64,000 nt of DNA, from positions 1 to 64,000 of the forward strand of contig CAYVZU010000001.1 of the NCBI GenBank assembly GCA_964455935.1, read 5' to 3'. The position numbers and the translations under genes were made by a program. Below the pieces are notes generated by a model that made no database searches, was not told the origin of the DNA, and saw only the letters and a program-made list of their open reading frames with translations. This document shows, one piece after another, positions 18,233-27,311 of the stretch. This stretch comes from CAYVZU01 sp964455935. Its GTDB lineage: Bacteria > Fibrobacterota > CAYVZU01. Each line of letters opens with the position of its first letter. Position 1 is the first letter of the stretch.

Positions 18233-19999
18233 TCACCGGACGTAAATCTGTTCGAGATTATACAACAGGCCGCCATAGGGAGCGGGGTTGATGTTTCCAA
18301 ACTTGTTGCGCAGGGCCAGAAGCCGTTCGGAAAGCACGGTATAGATCAGCGGCAACTCGCGCGCCGCGATCACCTGCCACTCGTCGTAAAGGGCCTTGCG
18401 TTTGTTTGGGTCCAATTCCTGGGCCGCCAGCGCGTAAATCGTGTCCACCCGGGCTTCCCAGGCCGTGGCCGGCGTCTTCTGGCGCGGCCACCACATGTGC
18501 AGCGTGCCGGAGGATTGCCATACGTTGGCCCCAAAGTGCGGCTCGATGCCGCCGGTAAGCCCCATAATGCAGGCATCCCAGTCGCGCGACGCATCGAGCT
18601 TCGCGATCAAGGCATTAAACTCCATCAGGTTGAAATGGACTTTGAAGCCAAGGTTTTGAAGGTCCTTGTTGATCAGCTTGCCGATCTGCTCGCGCACGGT
18701 ATTGCCGGAATTCGTGACGAGGGTGAACTCGATGTTGCGGCCCTTGCCGTCCTCGCGAATTCCATCGCCGTTGCGGTCGCGAATTTCCAGCGAGTCAAGA
18801 ATGGCTTTCGATTTTTGCGGGTCATACTCATACCGGGGCACGTTGGGGTTATGGAAGAAACCCGAGGCAGGGCTCATGGCGCCGTCTTGCGGATATCCCA
18901 GGCCATTGAGCGCGATCCGGATAATCGATGTTTTGTCCAGGCCATGGGCCACTGCGCGGCGAAACGCGGGGTCAAAGAACCAGGCCCGCTTGGCCGGGTC
19001 TATGTAGGGCTTGCCCTGCGGGCCCCGATCGCCGTTAAGGTTGAAAAAGAGAAATGACGTCCCAAAGTCCGGGCCCAACCGATGCACCGTGTAGCCGCCG
19101 TTTTTTTCGCCGCGCTTGAGCAGCGGAAAGTCCTGACCCCGGAATCCCAGGTAGTCGGTTTCGCCCTGCTGGAATTTCAGGAGCTGCGCATTCTGGTCCT
19201 GCACGATCACATAACGGACTCTTTCGAGATACGGAAAGCGGTTTCCGGCGCTGTCGGTGCGCCAATAATTGGGATTGCGCCCAAGCACCAGTCCCTGGCT
19301 GGGCCTGTAGGATTCCAGCATGAAAGGGCCGGTCCCCACAATATCGCCGGGCTTGCTGTCGGCGCCCATGGCCGAAGCAAATGTGCCCCGGTTTATCTTC
19401 TCTTCATATTTATGGCGGGGCAGAATCTCCTGCGACATTGAGGCCAGAAAGGGAGCAAACTTCACGGGAAGCCGGAACTGAACCTGAAAACTATCGAGCG
19501 CTTTGACCTGAAGAGGCTTGCCCGAAAGCGTGAAAATGTCGCGCGAGGAATTGGGAATGTCATCGTTGTAAATCAGCCGGTTGAAGGTAAACTCCACGTC
19601 GTAGGCGCAAAAGGAGCGGCCGTCGAACCAGCGCACATTCCGGCGCAATGCAAACGTCCATACTTTGCCGGTCGAATCCACGCTCCAGCTTTGCGCCAAC
19701 TGGGGCTCGACTTCGGTTGTTACGCCGTTGGTACGCGTGAGGCCTTCGAACATGTAGCCCGTGAATTCGCTGGTGCTGGTTTCGTTGGAGGTAATGGGAT
19801 TGAAGCTCTTGGGATCCGAAAACGTGGAGAGCACGATCTGGCCGCCCACCTTTCCAATCTCCGGCCGGAAGCTTTTGGCCGCGGCCAGCAGCGAGTCCAA
19901 GTTGACTCCGCCCATGCCCTGGCGCTCCACCTTTTCCGGTTTCCCGGTGCAGGAAGCGATCAATAAAGCCAAGAGGGTCGCGGCAATGGTTTTTTTCAT
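18233..19999 (-). CDS. Family 5 extracellular solute-binding lipoprotein
   Basis: A 588-residue lipoprotein with signal peptide and lipobox LIASC (Cys17). It belongs to the family 5 solute-binding proteins (DppA/OppA type), which deliver peptides, sugars or opines to ABC importers. Family features are FEGLTRTNGVTTEVEPQLAQSW (shown here as a broken match at about 85-105), WTFALRRNVRWFDG (about 120), GTGPFMLESY (about 225) and the C-terminal WQVIAARELPLIY. No permease or ATPase gene is nearby, so it is an orphan. It starts inside the stop of the zinc-ribbon gene (ATGA overlap) and is followed by the TIM-barrel gene. Confidence 0.9.
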   Translation of the reverse strand: MKKTIAATLLALLIASCTGKPEKVERQGMGGVNLDSLLAAAKSFRPEIGKVGGQIVLSTFSDPKSFNPITSNETSTSEFTGYMFEGLTRTNGVTTEVEPQLAQSWSVDSTGKVWTFALRRNVRWFDGRSFCAYDVEFTFNRLIYNDDIPNSSRDIFTLSGKPLQVKALDSFQVQFRLPVKFAPFLASMSQEILPRHKYEEKINRGTFASAMGADSKPGDIVGTGPFMLESYRPSQGLVLGRNPNYWRTDSAGNRFPYLERVRYVIVQDQNAQLLKFQQGETDYLGFRGQDFPLLKRGEKNGGYTVHRLGPDFGTSFLFFNLNGDRGPQGKPYIDPAKRAWFFDPAFRRAVAHGLDKTSIIRIALNGLGYPQDGAMSPASGFFHNPNVPRYEYDPQKSKAILDSLEIRDRNGDGIREDGKGRNIEFTLVTNSGNTVREQIGKLINKDLQNLGFKVHFNLMEFNALIAKLDASRDWDACIMGLTGGIEPHFGANVWQSSGTLHMWWPRQKTPATAWEARVDTIYALAAQELDPNKRKALYDEWQVIAARELPLIYTVLSERLLALRNKFGNINPAPYGGLLYNLEQIYVR

Positions 20000-20634
20000 G
20001 CGCCCACTCCAGCCCTAACCCGTATCTCCGAAGCCTCGGCCAGGCGGCGCAGCATGGATCGGATCTGTTCGTCATCAATCTTGAGGTTCTCTTTTCGCGC
20101 CTCGGCCCGCGTGAAATTGAAGGTCCCTTCGAGGGTCATGGGCATGGCGATATCCTGGGCGATCTTGCGGATTCGTTTGATTACGACTGCTTTCTGTCCG
20201 GTCTCGCGCGACAGGGTGTCGATCACGCTCTCGCTTGCGGCAACGGGCTCCCGTTCCGAGGCCGTGGGAATCTCCAAGACAATTTGCTGGGCGGGCGCCG
20301 AATGCGATACTCCGCTTTTGGCAGCTTTCTTTTTTCGTGGAGCCGGCGTTGTCTCGCGCTTGCGCGTGCGAAGCTGGTTATTCCTCAGCGCTTTGATGCC
20401 GCAGTCGGCGCAGACGCGCGCGCGCACTCCCCGGATTTCCACGGCTGCAATGTTGGTGACAACCGCGCCACAGGCCTCGCACTCTTTCAATGTCCCAAGG
20501 ACCTCGGTGATCCGGTTTCGCACCTCGGCCAGCGAGGATAGCTCTTTGGCCGAAAGCCGTTTCTTGCGGGCCACGAGGGTGAGCTGCTGGGCGATTTGCC
20601 TGAGGTCCGCATCGACCGGGGGTGTTGCCGGCAT
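19996..20634 (-). CDS. Zinc-ribbon protein, unknown function
   Basis: A 212-residue protein I do not recognise. Two CxxC knuckles, CEAC (about 53-56) and CADC (about 77-80), make a zinc ribbon. It follows a helical N-terminus (about 5-45). A basic linker (RKRETTPAPRKKKAAK, about 92-107) and a helical C-terminal domain (about 130-210) come after. The layout suggests nucleic-acid or protein binding in the cytoplasm. ATG at 20634 has AAAGGAG seven bases upstream. The stop overlaps the start of the solute-binding lipoprotein by 4 nt, so expression is coupled. Confidence 0.7.
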   Translation of the reverse strand: MPATPPVDADLRQIAQQLTLVARKKRLSAKELSSLAEVRNRITEVLGTLKECEACGAVVTNIAAVEIRGVRARVCADCGIKALRNNQLRTRKRETTPAPRKKKAAKSGVSHSAPAQQIVLEIPTASEREPVAASESVIDTLSRETGQKAVVIKRIRKIAQDIAMPMTLEGTFNFTRAEARKENLKIDDEQIRSMLRRLAEASEIRVRAGVGA

Positions 20635-20714
20635 GGCTTTGCTCCTTTAAAGAAAACAGAATCAATCTATAATCTTGTCCTCCGTTGGTTCAATTGGAAG
20701 TGCAATGTTGGATG

Positions 20715-20724
20715 NNNNNNNNNN
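20715..20724. other. Assembly gap (10 N)
   Basis: Ten undetermined bases lie between the zinc-ribbon gene's upstream region and recX. They look like a scaffold join of unknown true length. 20635-20714 and 20725-20841 hold no gene I can support, so sequence may be missing here, including the promoter of recX. Confidence 0.97.
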
Positions 20725-20841
20725 CTGGCGGGACGGCACGGCTTTTGAAAGCCCTCCTGCGCCCCGCAATGGTATTGTCGCAGCGCCCCTTCTTGCCGAT
20801 CATGCTTGTCGAGCCGGTAAGCTCTGAGTTATTTCTTTCGC

Positions 20842-21336
20842 ATGGAGCGAAAACCCAAGGCCAGCGCGAAAAGCGAACTGCTCAACTGGCTGGACCGCAA
20901 GGACAGGACTGCTTCCGAATGCCGCCGGCATCTCGCCAAGAAGGACTACCCGGCTGAGGAGATCGAGCAAACCGTCGAATGGGTTATTGGTCGCGGCTTT
21001 GTCAATGACCAATCGTATGCAGCGAGGTATCTCGAAGGACCGGCAAGCCGGCGCGGCTACAGCGCGGCCCAGGCTTCCGCAAAGCTTATGCGCTTGGGCA
21101 TCGATCGCCAGATCATACGCCAAGCCCTTGGCAACAGGACCGACCAGGACCTTGAGGCGGCTCTTAGGCTTCTGGGTCGGCAGCGCGCACGGCTGAAAAA
21201 CCCGGAGCTTTTGCGAAAAGCCATTGCGGGACTGCGCCGGCGCGGGTTTTCGTTTGGCATTATCCAATCCGCGCTGAAGCAGATGGGATCGTCGGCGGAG
21301 GATCTTGGAGAAGAAACGGAAGAATGGACAGGATGA
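20842..21336 (+). CDS. recX: Regulatory protein RecX
   Basis: A 164-residue RecX-family protein, a cytoplasmic inhibitor that binds and caps RecA filaments. The family's helical repeats are visible: LLNWLDRKDRTASECRRHL (about 14-32), VIGRGFVNDQSYAARYLE (about 48-65), RLGIDRQIIRQAL and the C-terminal RRRGFSFGIIQSAL. The length is usual for the family. recA is not in the window. No clear ribosome site precedes ATG at 20842, and the assembly gap lies 117 nt upstream. Confidence 0.88.
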   Translation: MERKPKASAKSELLNWLDRKDRTASECRRHLAKKDYPAEEIEQTVEWVIGRGFVNDQSYAARYLEGPASRRGYSAAQASAKLMRLGIDRQIIRQALGNRTDQDLEAALRLLGRQRARLKNPELLRKAIAGLRRRGFSFGIIQSALKQMGSSAEDLGEETEEWTG

Positions 21337-21421
21337 CCATGCCTTCGCTGGAAGCTACGGCAGGCAGGCAGGATAAATGGGATTTGAAAGCCAATTGTAG
21401 TCTCTGTCAAAAATCTTCGGT

Positions 21422-21919
21422 TCAGACTCTGAATTCCCGATCGAGGATTTCGGAGATAAACCGGTCAAGAGAGACAGGATAGTAGCGAAAGACAGGGCCG
21501 AAGATCAGGCCCGTACGCATGTTTTCCTGCCGCAGCAGGTCGTCATGGACACGGTCCAGATGCTGATCCGGTCCTTCCTCAATTGTGTCGATTCGAAAAT
21601 CGTCATTTTGCAATTTCAGGTTTTTCCGGCGCGAGTAAGCGAACGAGAAGAGACGCGCTTCAATGTCGCGGTCGAAGGTCTCGGGGTCAAAAACCTCGCC
21701 AAACGCCTCGCCCAGCATATCGGGGGTAAGCACAAATCGCGGTGAGACTTTGATGGTGCCGTTTACTTTGATGCTGTGCTTGGGCTCTTTCTCGTCAGGC
21801 GCCACGAGAATGTAGGGAAGCTCGTGATAATCCGAGACAATACCCGAAATGGGCTTACGCACAATGTTGGTCCGGCTATAAACCTCTTTGATCTGCCGGT
21901 CTTTGTTCGAATCGTACAT
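21422..21919 (-). CDS. Hypothetical protein
   Basis: A 165-residue protein with no family that I recognise. It is hydrophilic, lacks a signal peptide and membrane segments, and has a mixed alpha/beta look (SGIVSDYHELPYILVAP, then KVNGTIKVSPRFVLTP, then acidic helices). ATG at 21919 is preceded by AGGGG at a normal distance. It is transcribed alone and divergent from the LPP20-CsgG gene, with 220 bases between the starts. Confidence 0.65.
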   Translation of the reverse strand: MYDSNKDRQIKEVYSRTNIVRKPISGIVSDYHELPYILVAPDEKEPKHSIKVNGTIKVSPRFVLTPDMLGEAFGEVFDPETFDRDIEARLFSFAYSRRKNLKLQNDDFRIDTIEEGPDQHLDRVHDDLLRQENMRTGLIFGPVFRYYPVSLDRFISEILDREFRV

Positions 21920-22139
21920 AGTTCAACCCCTGATCAGGTCGAAACAAAATAACATTACGGAAGCGGGTTGCGGACATGCTTTAAACCGAAGCCGGAAAAA
22001 AGACTGCTAAACTACCGGCTTGTTTGGCTTTCAGCCTTCATGTCCACCCTCCCGAGCGTCCGCTTCGTTGTATCGGCAATCGATCGGAATTATTTTGTAT
22101 TGTTCCATTCATCACAATTGAAATAAACATGGAGGCCTT

Positions 22140-23921
22140 ATGAAATGTGCTTCTCTTGCCGGAGTAGTCGTCTGCTGTCTGATGCTTGCCGCCTTTGCCG
22201 CGGTACCCAAATGGGTCACCACGGGCCAGTCCCAGGAATACCCAGCCGAGATGTACTTCGTGGGCGTGGGCATGTCGAACAAATCCGTGGACCAGGCCAA
22301 AGAGCAGGCCGTGGCGGATGTGGCCAAACAAATCAGCGTCAACATCAAAGCGACGACCCTTGATGTGCAATCCGAAGAAACCTTCGGGTCAAAGTCGATT
22401 TCCAGTTACGAAAAGGCCGAAAGCCAGACGCGCCTGAGCACTTCCGGCCGCATCGAAGGTATTTCGGTTGTCGAGACCGCTCCCCAAGGAAAGGCTTTCT
22501 ATGCTCTCGCCGTGCTGGACAAGCAGAAGTTCGCCGCACTACAGCGGACGCGCATCGCTGAAATCCGCAAGAACATCGAGCAGTCCTTTGAAGCCGCAAA
22601 GACCGCGGCCTCTTCCGGCAAGATCCTCAAGGCGCTCCAATCGGTCAAAGAAATTCGGGTGCTTTCGAACGAGCTCATCGAGCAGCGCCGGCTTCTTTCC
22701 GCGGCCGCCGTTCCAACGCAAAAGGAATCCGTGCCCGTATCCAAGCAGGACCTGGAAGGAATCATCGAGAAGGTCGTGGCGTCCCTGCGCCTCGAAAAAA
22801 TTTCGGGCGACGCGCAATCATTCGTTGTGGGCCAGACCCTTGGGATGCCCCTTGTCGTGAAGCTGAGCGCCGACGAAGCCGGCACGCTGAACCCGGTTCC
22901 GGGAATCCCGCTTGTCGTCTCCGATAACAACAACAAGAAATTCGCCGAGGCCATCACGCGCTCCGACGGCATGGCCGAGATCTTCCCGGCCGAGGAAGCC
23001 GCGGGAGCGGGCGTGGGCCGTCATCAGGTTTCGGTATCGATCCAGCTCCCGGTTTCGGCCGCTCTGAAAAAGCAGCTAAAGGCCATGACGCAGTCCTTCA
23101 GCTATGAAGTCACTTCAAACCCGGCCTTCACCGAATTGGCGATCAAGCTGCCCGCGGGTTTTGCGGGAAGCCTTGATGCCGTGGAAAAGAAGCTCTGGAG
23201 CGTTCTGCAGAAAGCCGACATTCAGAAGGACGAAGATGCGGCCTTTGTGTTGGAAATGACCCTTGACCCGCAGGAAAAAGGGCGGGTGCAGGGCCTATCG
23301 GCCAACAACACTTTTATCGAAGTGGCGACCTCGGCCATTTGCGCCCTCAAGCAAAACGACAAAGAAGTCTTGAATTTCGCTCTCGACCCGGCCAAAGGTA
23401 TGGGCAGCACGCCCGAGGCCGCATTGACCAAATCCATCGAAAACCTCAAGCTCAAGAAGAACCTGCCGGTCCTGGTCGAGAAACTGCGCGGCGGCGGCAC
23501 GGCCGCGGCCAAACCCAAAGTCGCGGTGTTTGAGTTTAAAAACAGTTCCGGCCTTTCGGACTGGTACGAGCTGGCCCAATCCATGACCAGCATGGTCATC
23601 ACCGGGCTCATCAACTCGAAAAAATTCGAGGTGGTCGAACGGGATATGCTCGAGAAAATCATGGAAGAAAAGAAGCTGGGTATGTCGGGTGCCACGGATC
23701 TCAAAGAGGACGTCCAGATTGCCCAACTCGCCGGCGCCACTTATCTTGTTTTGGGCTCGGTAAGCCAGCAGGGCTCGCAAATCGAAGCCGATGCCCGGCT
23801 GATTTCGGTGGCTTCCGCCTCGAGTATTGCTGCCGCAAGCGGCACGGCCCAAAGCCGGGCCGACCTGCGCGCGACAGCGGACCTGATCGTGGAGCAGTTG
23901 AAAAAGGCGAAAGTGAAATAG
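22140..23921 (+). CDS. LPP20-type protein with C-terminal CsgG domain
   Basis: A 593-residue exported protein. The signal peptide spans residues 1-20 (ending AAFAA, no lipobox Cys). Residues about 22-145 form an LPP20-like domain (KWVTTGQ, then GVGMSNKSVDQAKEQAVADVAKQISV). A helical linker and beta-rich middle follow. Residues about 460-590 are a CsgG domain (KPKVAVFEFKNSSG, SKKFEVVERDMLEKI, GATYLVLGSVSQQ). CsgG-type proteins act in the periplasm or outer membrane as secretion pores or scaffolds, and LPP20 proteins are cell-envelope factors. GGAGG stands four bases before the ATG. It is likely a periplasmic envelope-assembly protein. Confidence 0.88.
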   Translation: MKCASLAGVVVCCLMLAAFAAVPKWVTTGQSQEYPAEMYFVGVGMSNKSVDQAKEQAVADVAKQISVNIKATTLDVQSEETFGSKSISSYEKAESQTRLSTSGRIEGISVVETAPQGKAFYALAVLDKQKFAALQRTRIAEIRKNIEQSFEAAKTAASSGKILKALQSVKEIRVLSNELIEQRRLLSAAAVPTQKESVPVSKQDLEGIIEKVVASLRLEKISGDAQSFVVGQTLGMPLVVKLSADEAGTLNPVPGIPLVVSDNNNKKFAEAITRSDGMAEIFPAEEAAGAGVGRHQVSVSIQLPVSAALKKQLKAMTQSFSYEVTSNPAFTELAIKLPAGFAGSLDAVEKKLWSVLQKADIQKDEDAAFVLEMTLDPQEKGRVQGLSANNTFIEVATSAICALKQNDKEVLNFALDPAKGMGSTPEAALTKSIENLKLKKNLPVLVEKLRGGGTAAAKPKVAVFEFKNSSGLSDWYELAQSMTSMVITGLINSKKFEVVERDMLEKIMEEKKLGMSGATDLKEDVQIAQLAGATYLVLGSVSQQGSQIEADARLISVASASSIAAASGTAQSRADLRATADLIVEQLKKAKVK

Positions 23922-23927
23922 TGGAGG

Positions 23928-24069
23928 TAACTGCTCAGGCTCCCCTCACTTCCACCTTCTGTAGCAGCTACTGCGGATAACGGGCTATCCTCTCCCGCCG
24001 AGGGGGCGAGCGATCTTCTCCTCTCCCTTCGATGGGAGAGGATTAAGGTGAGGGTGGTGCTGAATAGTG
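23928..24069. repeat. Palindromic intergenic element (TAACTGCTCAGG family)
   Basis: The element starts with TAACTGCTCAGG at 23928, seven bases past the CsgG stop, and its interior has inverted arms (CCCCTCACTTCCACC against AAGGTGAGGGTGG). It shares the starting motif with elements at 53719 and 62175, but the interior differs. It is non-coding. It may end the upstream transcript or be a mobile hairpin element. Confidence 0.55.
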
Positions 24070-24108
24070 AAAAACAGGCGGCAGTTCGCGGACCGGCCGG
24101 TAAGCCTC

Positions 24109-24480
24109 ATGCGTTACGCCATTCTCGGAGTTCTCCTTGCCAGCCTCATCGCGGCGTGCGGCAAGGACGCAAACATCCTAACACCGGACAATGTGATCCA
24201 TGGCCATGTTACCGATGCCCTTACCCGTTATGCCGTCAGCGGAATTGGCATACAGCTAATGGCTCCCCGTCACTCCGACCCCATCGCGGTGGACTCGACG
24301 GATCAAGGAGGAAATTACAGGTTTGCGGATATCGATTCCGGCACTTACAATCTTCGAATTATCACTCCGGACTATTACCAATTCGACGCGCAGGTCATTC
24401 ATGAAGGCGCAAACTCCGTGCGCGATTTCGACTTGACGCGCGACACCACCGGCATCGGATCGCAATACTACATCCCCTGA
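24109..24480 (+). CDS. Small lipoprotein with carboxypeptidase-regulatory-like domain
   Basis: A 123-residue lipoprotein. ATG at 24109 gives a signal peptide with lipobox LIAAC (Cys17); an upstream in-frame GTG lies in the repeat element and would spoil the signal. Residues about 29-115 form a carboxypeptidase-regulatory-like beta-sandwich (HGHVTDALTRYAVSGIGIQL, then GNYRFADIDSGTYNLRI). Such domains are usually small surface or periplasmic ligand-binding or structural modules. The partner is unknown. Confidence 0.82.
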   Translation: MRYAILGVLLASLIAACGKDANILTPDNVIHGHVTDALTRYAVSGIGIQLMAPRHSDPIAVDSTDQGGNYRFADIDSGTYNLRIITPDYYQFDAQVIHEGANSVRDFDLTRDTTGIGSQYYIP

Positions 24481-24565
24481 TCCTCTTTGTCCCGCCGAAA
24501 TGAATGCCCCCGCGAATTGACGAGACAATTCACCGAACCTATCTTAGAAGTACTTGGAAATTCGC

Positions 24566-25678
24566 ATGCCCATCGACCTCTCCTCACTTTCCGAAGAGCA
24601 GCTTCTGCGCCTTCGGATTTGCGACCTGCCATTGCGCATTCCGGGCACCTGGCTTGCCGAATGCGTTGACCAGTTGTACGCCGAACTGGCCCAAAAGGGG
24701 ATTGGCTTTCGCCCGCCCTGTTATCTGGCCGACGAGTGGCTGACACCGGACCAGGAACCAATCGTCGGTATTCCATTCTACCTGGCTCATCCGGCGCTGA
24801 TGAAACTCGAAAAGAAAATGATGCTGGAAGTTGAGGGCGGCACGCGAACCTGGTGCATGAAACTGCTGCGCCACGAAACCGGGCATGCCATCAACTACGC
24901 CTACCGGCTGTATCGCCGCAAAACCTGGAAGAAGATGTTTGGGCCGTTTGCCGCCGAATACGGCGATACGTACCGCTTCCGGCCGTATTCGAAAAGCTTC
25001 GTGATTCATCTTGAGGACTACTACGCGCAATATCACCCCGACGAGGACTTTGCCGAAACCTTTGCCGTCTGGCTTACGCCCGGAAGCCTGTGGAGCGTCC
25101 GCTATGCAGGATGGAAAGCCCTGGATAAACTGGAGTATGTGGACCGTGTTTTGGGCGAGATCAAGCGCGAGAACCCGCCCGTTGCCAAGGGCAAACCTTA
25201 TTGGCAGGCTTCGGCCCTGCGGATTACCTTGGAGAACTACTACAGGAAAAAGCGGCACTTTTATGCTGAGGATTTCCCGGACTTTCATGACGCCAATCTC
25301 AAGCGCATCTTTCCACCCGCCCGCGAAGGCAATAGGGAAGGCGCAGCCGCGGAGATCATACGGAAGTACCGCAAAAGCATTTTAGACAACGTGTCATTTT
25401 GGACGGGCGAGAGGAAGTACGTGATCGACGGTCTTCTGGCTACGATCGTTGCCCGGTGCAACGAGCTGAACTTGTCCGCGTGGGAAGCGGAATCACTGGT
25501 GGTGTCCAGACTTTCGGTGTATGTTACGACCCTGATGATGAATTACATGCACACCGGCCGGCTCCGCGGCAACGGGCGGACAAGGCCCGCGAAATCGCGG
25601 CATGCCGCGAGCAGCGCCTTTGATTGTTTCGCAATTTCGGAAGCGGCCGGACCCAGGCCGGAGACTAAGCATCAATGA
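24566..25678 (+). CDS. Putative zinc-binding metallopeptidase
   Basis: A 370-residue protein of the putative zinc-binding metallopeptidase family. The zinc motif HETGH is at about 106-110 and the third ligand lies in DEDFAETFA (about 156-164). There is no signal peptide, so it should be cytoplasmic. I chose ATG at 24566, with GGAA seven bases upstream, over an in-frame TTG at 24554. It overlaps the following ATP-grasp gene by 4 nt (ATGA), so the two are co-translated. This pairing suggests a peptide-ligating and peptide-cutting system. The substrate is unknown. Confidence 0.82.
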   Translation: MPIDLSSLSEEQLLRLRICDLPLRIPGTWLAECVDQLYAELAQKGIGFRPPCYLADEWLTPDQEPIVGIPFYLAHPALMKLEKKMMLEVEGGTRTWCMKLLRHETGHAINYAYRLYRRKTWKKMFGPFAAEYGDTYRFRPYSKSFVIHLEDYYAQYHPDEDFAETFAVWLTPGSLWSVRYAGWKALDKLEYVDRVLGEIKRENPPVAKGKPYWQASALRITLENYYRKKRHFYAEDFPDFHDANLKRIFPPAREGNREGAAAEIIRKYRKSILDNVSFWTGERKYVIDGLLATIVARCNELNLSAWEAESLVVSRLSVYVTTLMMNYMHTGRLRGNGRTRPAKSRHAASSAFDCFAISEAAGPRPETKHQ

Positions 25679-26685
25679 ACGGCAAAGCCTTGCTGGTGTT
25701 TGACAGCCCCTTCTCGCCGCCGCCGGGCTACGAGTTCAAAGAGGAACTGAAGGAAAAGGACTGGAACGCGGAGCGGGCGATCCTCAAGGCCCTCATCGAC
25801 AACGGCCACCGGGTTCGCGCCTTGGGATTGCACAGCGATCTTCGCGTGCTCATTGACGAAGTGCGCACGCACAAGCCCGGTGTTGTCTTCAATTGCACCG
25901 AGGTGTTCCGGCAGAAATCACGCCTGGACAAAAACATCGCCTGGATCCTGGAGGCTTTGGAAGTGCCTTACACCGGCGCCTCACCGGCCAACCTGCTGGT
26001 ATGCAACGACAAGCCCCTCTGCAAAAAGATCCTGACCTTTCATAAGATCCGTAATCCGGTGTTTCAGACATTTCGCCGCGGGACCGAAGCCCGATCCGCG
26101 GCCCGGCTCAAGTTTCCCGTGATCGTGAAGCCGGCCACCGAAGAAGCCTCCCGCGGAATTTCGCAGTCCTCGGTTGTGGAAAGCACACAAGCCTTGTTGG
26201 ACCGGATTCGCTTCATCCACGAGAGCATGAAAGCCGATGCCATTGCCGAGGAATACATCGGCGGCCGGGAACTCTATGTGAGCATGATCGGCAACGAGCG
26301 CATTCAGGCATTGCCTTTCCGAGAGATCCTGTTCGAGAAAGTACCGGAAGACGCGCCGCACGTGGCGACCTACCGGGCCAAGTGGGATGACATTTACCGG
26401 AAGAAATGGGGAATCCGCAATGTGGCTGCGGAAGGAATCGATGAAACTACATCAAAGCGGGTTATTGAAGCCTGCAAACGCGCTTACCGCGCGCTGAACA
26501 TGAAAGCCTACGCCCGCTTCGATGTCCGCGTGACACCCATGGGCGAAATCCACATTCTTGAAGCCAACGCCAATCCGTCCCTGGCGCCGGATGACGAGCT
26601 TCCCCTTTCGGCGGCCAAGGCCGGGATTTCCTACCCACAGCTCATCGAGAAGATTGTACATTTGGCTCTGACGCAAAAGACATGA
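25675..26685 (+). CDS. ATP-grasp ligase, D-alanine-D-alanine ligase-like
   Basis: A 336-residue ATP-grasp enzyme. The N-terminal domain has NCTEVF and VPYTGASPANLLVCNDKPLCKKIL (about 75-125; broken match). The ATP-binding part has FPVIVKPATEEASRGIS (about 142-158) and EEYIGGRELYVSM. The metal-binding end is ARFDVRVTPMGEIHILEANANPS (about 278-300). The family joins a carboxylate to an amine using ATP. It is not assigned as the housekeeping Ddl because of its zinc-peptidase partner and the long insert at about 225-255. The start overlaps the peptidase stop by 4 nt. Confidence 0.85.
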   Translation: MNGKALLVFDSPFSPPPGYEFKEELKEKDWNAERAILKALIDNGHRVRALGLHSDLRVLIDEVRTHKPGVVFNCTEVFRQKSRLDKNIAWILEALEVPYTGASPANLLVCNDKPLCKKILTFHKIRNPVFQTFRRGTEARSAARLKFPVIVKPATEEASRGISQSSVVESTQALLDRIRFIHESMKADAIAEEYIGGRELYVSMIGNERIQALPFREILFEKVPEDAPHVATYRAKWDDIYRKKWGIRNVAAEGIDETTSKRVIEACKRAYRALNMKAYARFDVRVTPMGEIHILEANANPSLAPDDELPLSAAKAGISYPQLIEKIVHLALTQKT

Positions 26686-26754
26686 TGTGGCAGGGCTGTG
26701 AGATATTCTCGAAAATCCATAGGATTATGCCAAGCCAATCAGAGCGGCTTTGTA

Positions 26755-26784
26755 TTGACTGCTTTTCCCGGCAGAGCGTATCTT
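26755..26784 (+). promoter_or_regulatory. Sigma-70-type promoter of tRNA-Pro
   Basis: A -35 box TTGACT (26755-26760) and -10 box TATCTT (26779-26784) are separated by 18 bases. The -10 box lies 31 bases before the mature tRNA, as expected for a tRNA leader. Confidence 0.65.
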
Positions 26785-26815
26785 AGATGCGCCTTAGCCC
26801 CGCTTTTCATGATGT

Positions 26816-26892
<77 letters not shown>

Positions 26893-27311
26893 CTGCTTCT
26901 CTTTTCTCCCCTGAAAACTGGGTTGATTTCGCCAACCGGGGATTCTCCCGCACCCCCGGCGAAAAGCCATTTACGCCCGTAATACCCCTTTGTTCCCGGA
27001 AATTGTGAAGGCGTTGTGAAGGTTTGGTAAAGGCGTCTTCACATCCAAGTAATCGAGCATTGGATAGGGCCAAGGGGAATGTGGGTAATTGACGGCCCCC
27101 ACTACCGACCACTTCATGAAACCGGCTCCGACCGGGTACGTTCAGTTTGAACCATTTTCAACATGTGAGGAGTATGACTATGGCGCGTGCTGTTTGCCAC
27201 GGAATGGAATGCCAAAGCATGCCGGCTCAGCGAGGTCAGCGATGGATAAGCCAGGTAGCGGTCGGTTGGGGAATACCAGCCGGAAGAAAGACCCCTTCCG
27301 GACTCACCTTA
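26893..27311. other. Gene-poor stretch between tRNA-Pro and defence island
   Basis: 419 bases with no gene I can support. Several short open frames exist but lack ribosome sites and family features. No integrase remnant and no second copy of the tRNA 3' end were found by eye. The stretch marks the change from GC-rich host-like sequence to the more AT-rich island. Confidence 0.5.

Noticed and set aside
17714..19057. A 447-codon plus-strand frame opposite the TIM-barrel and solute-binding genes
   Set aside because: It mirrors two well-supported genes and shows no family features, signal or ribosome site.
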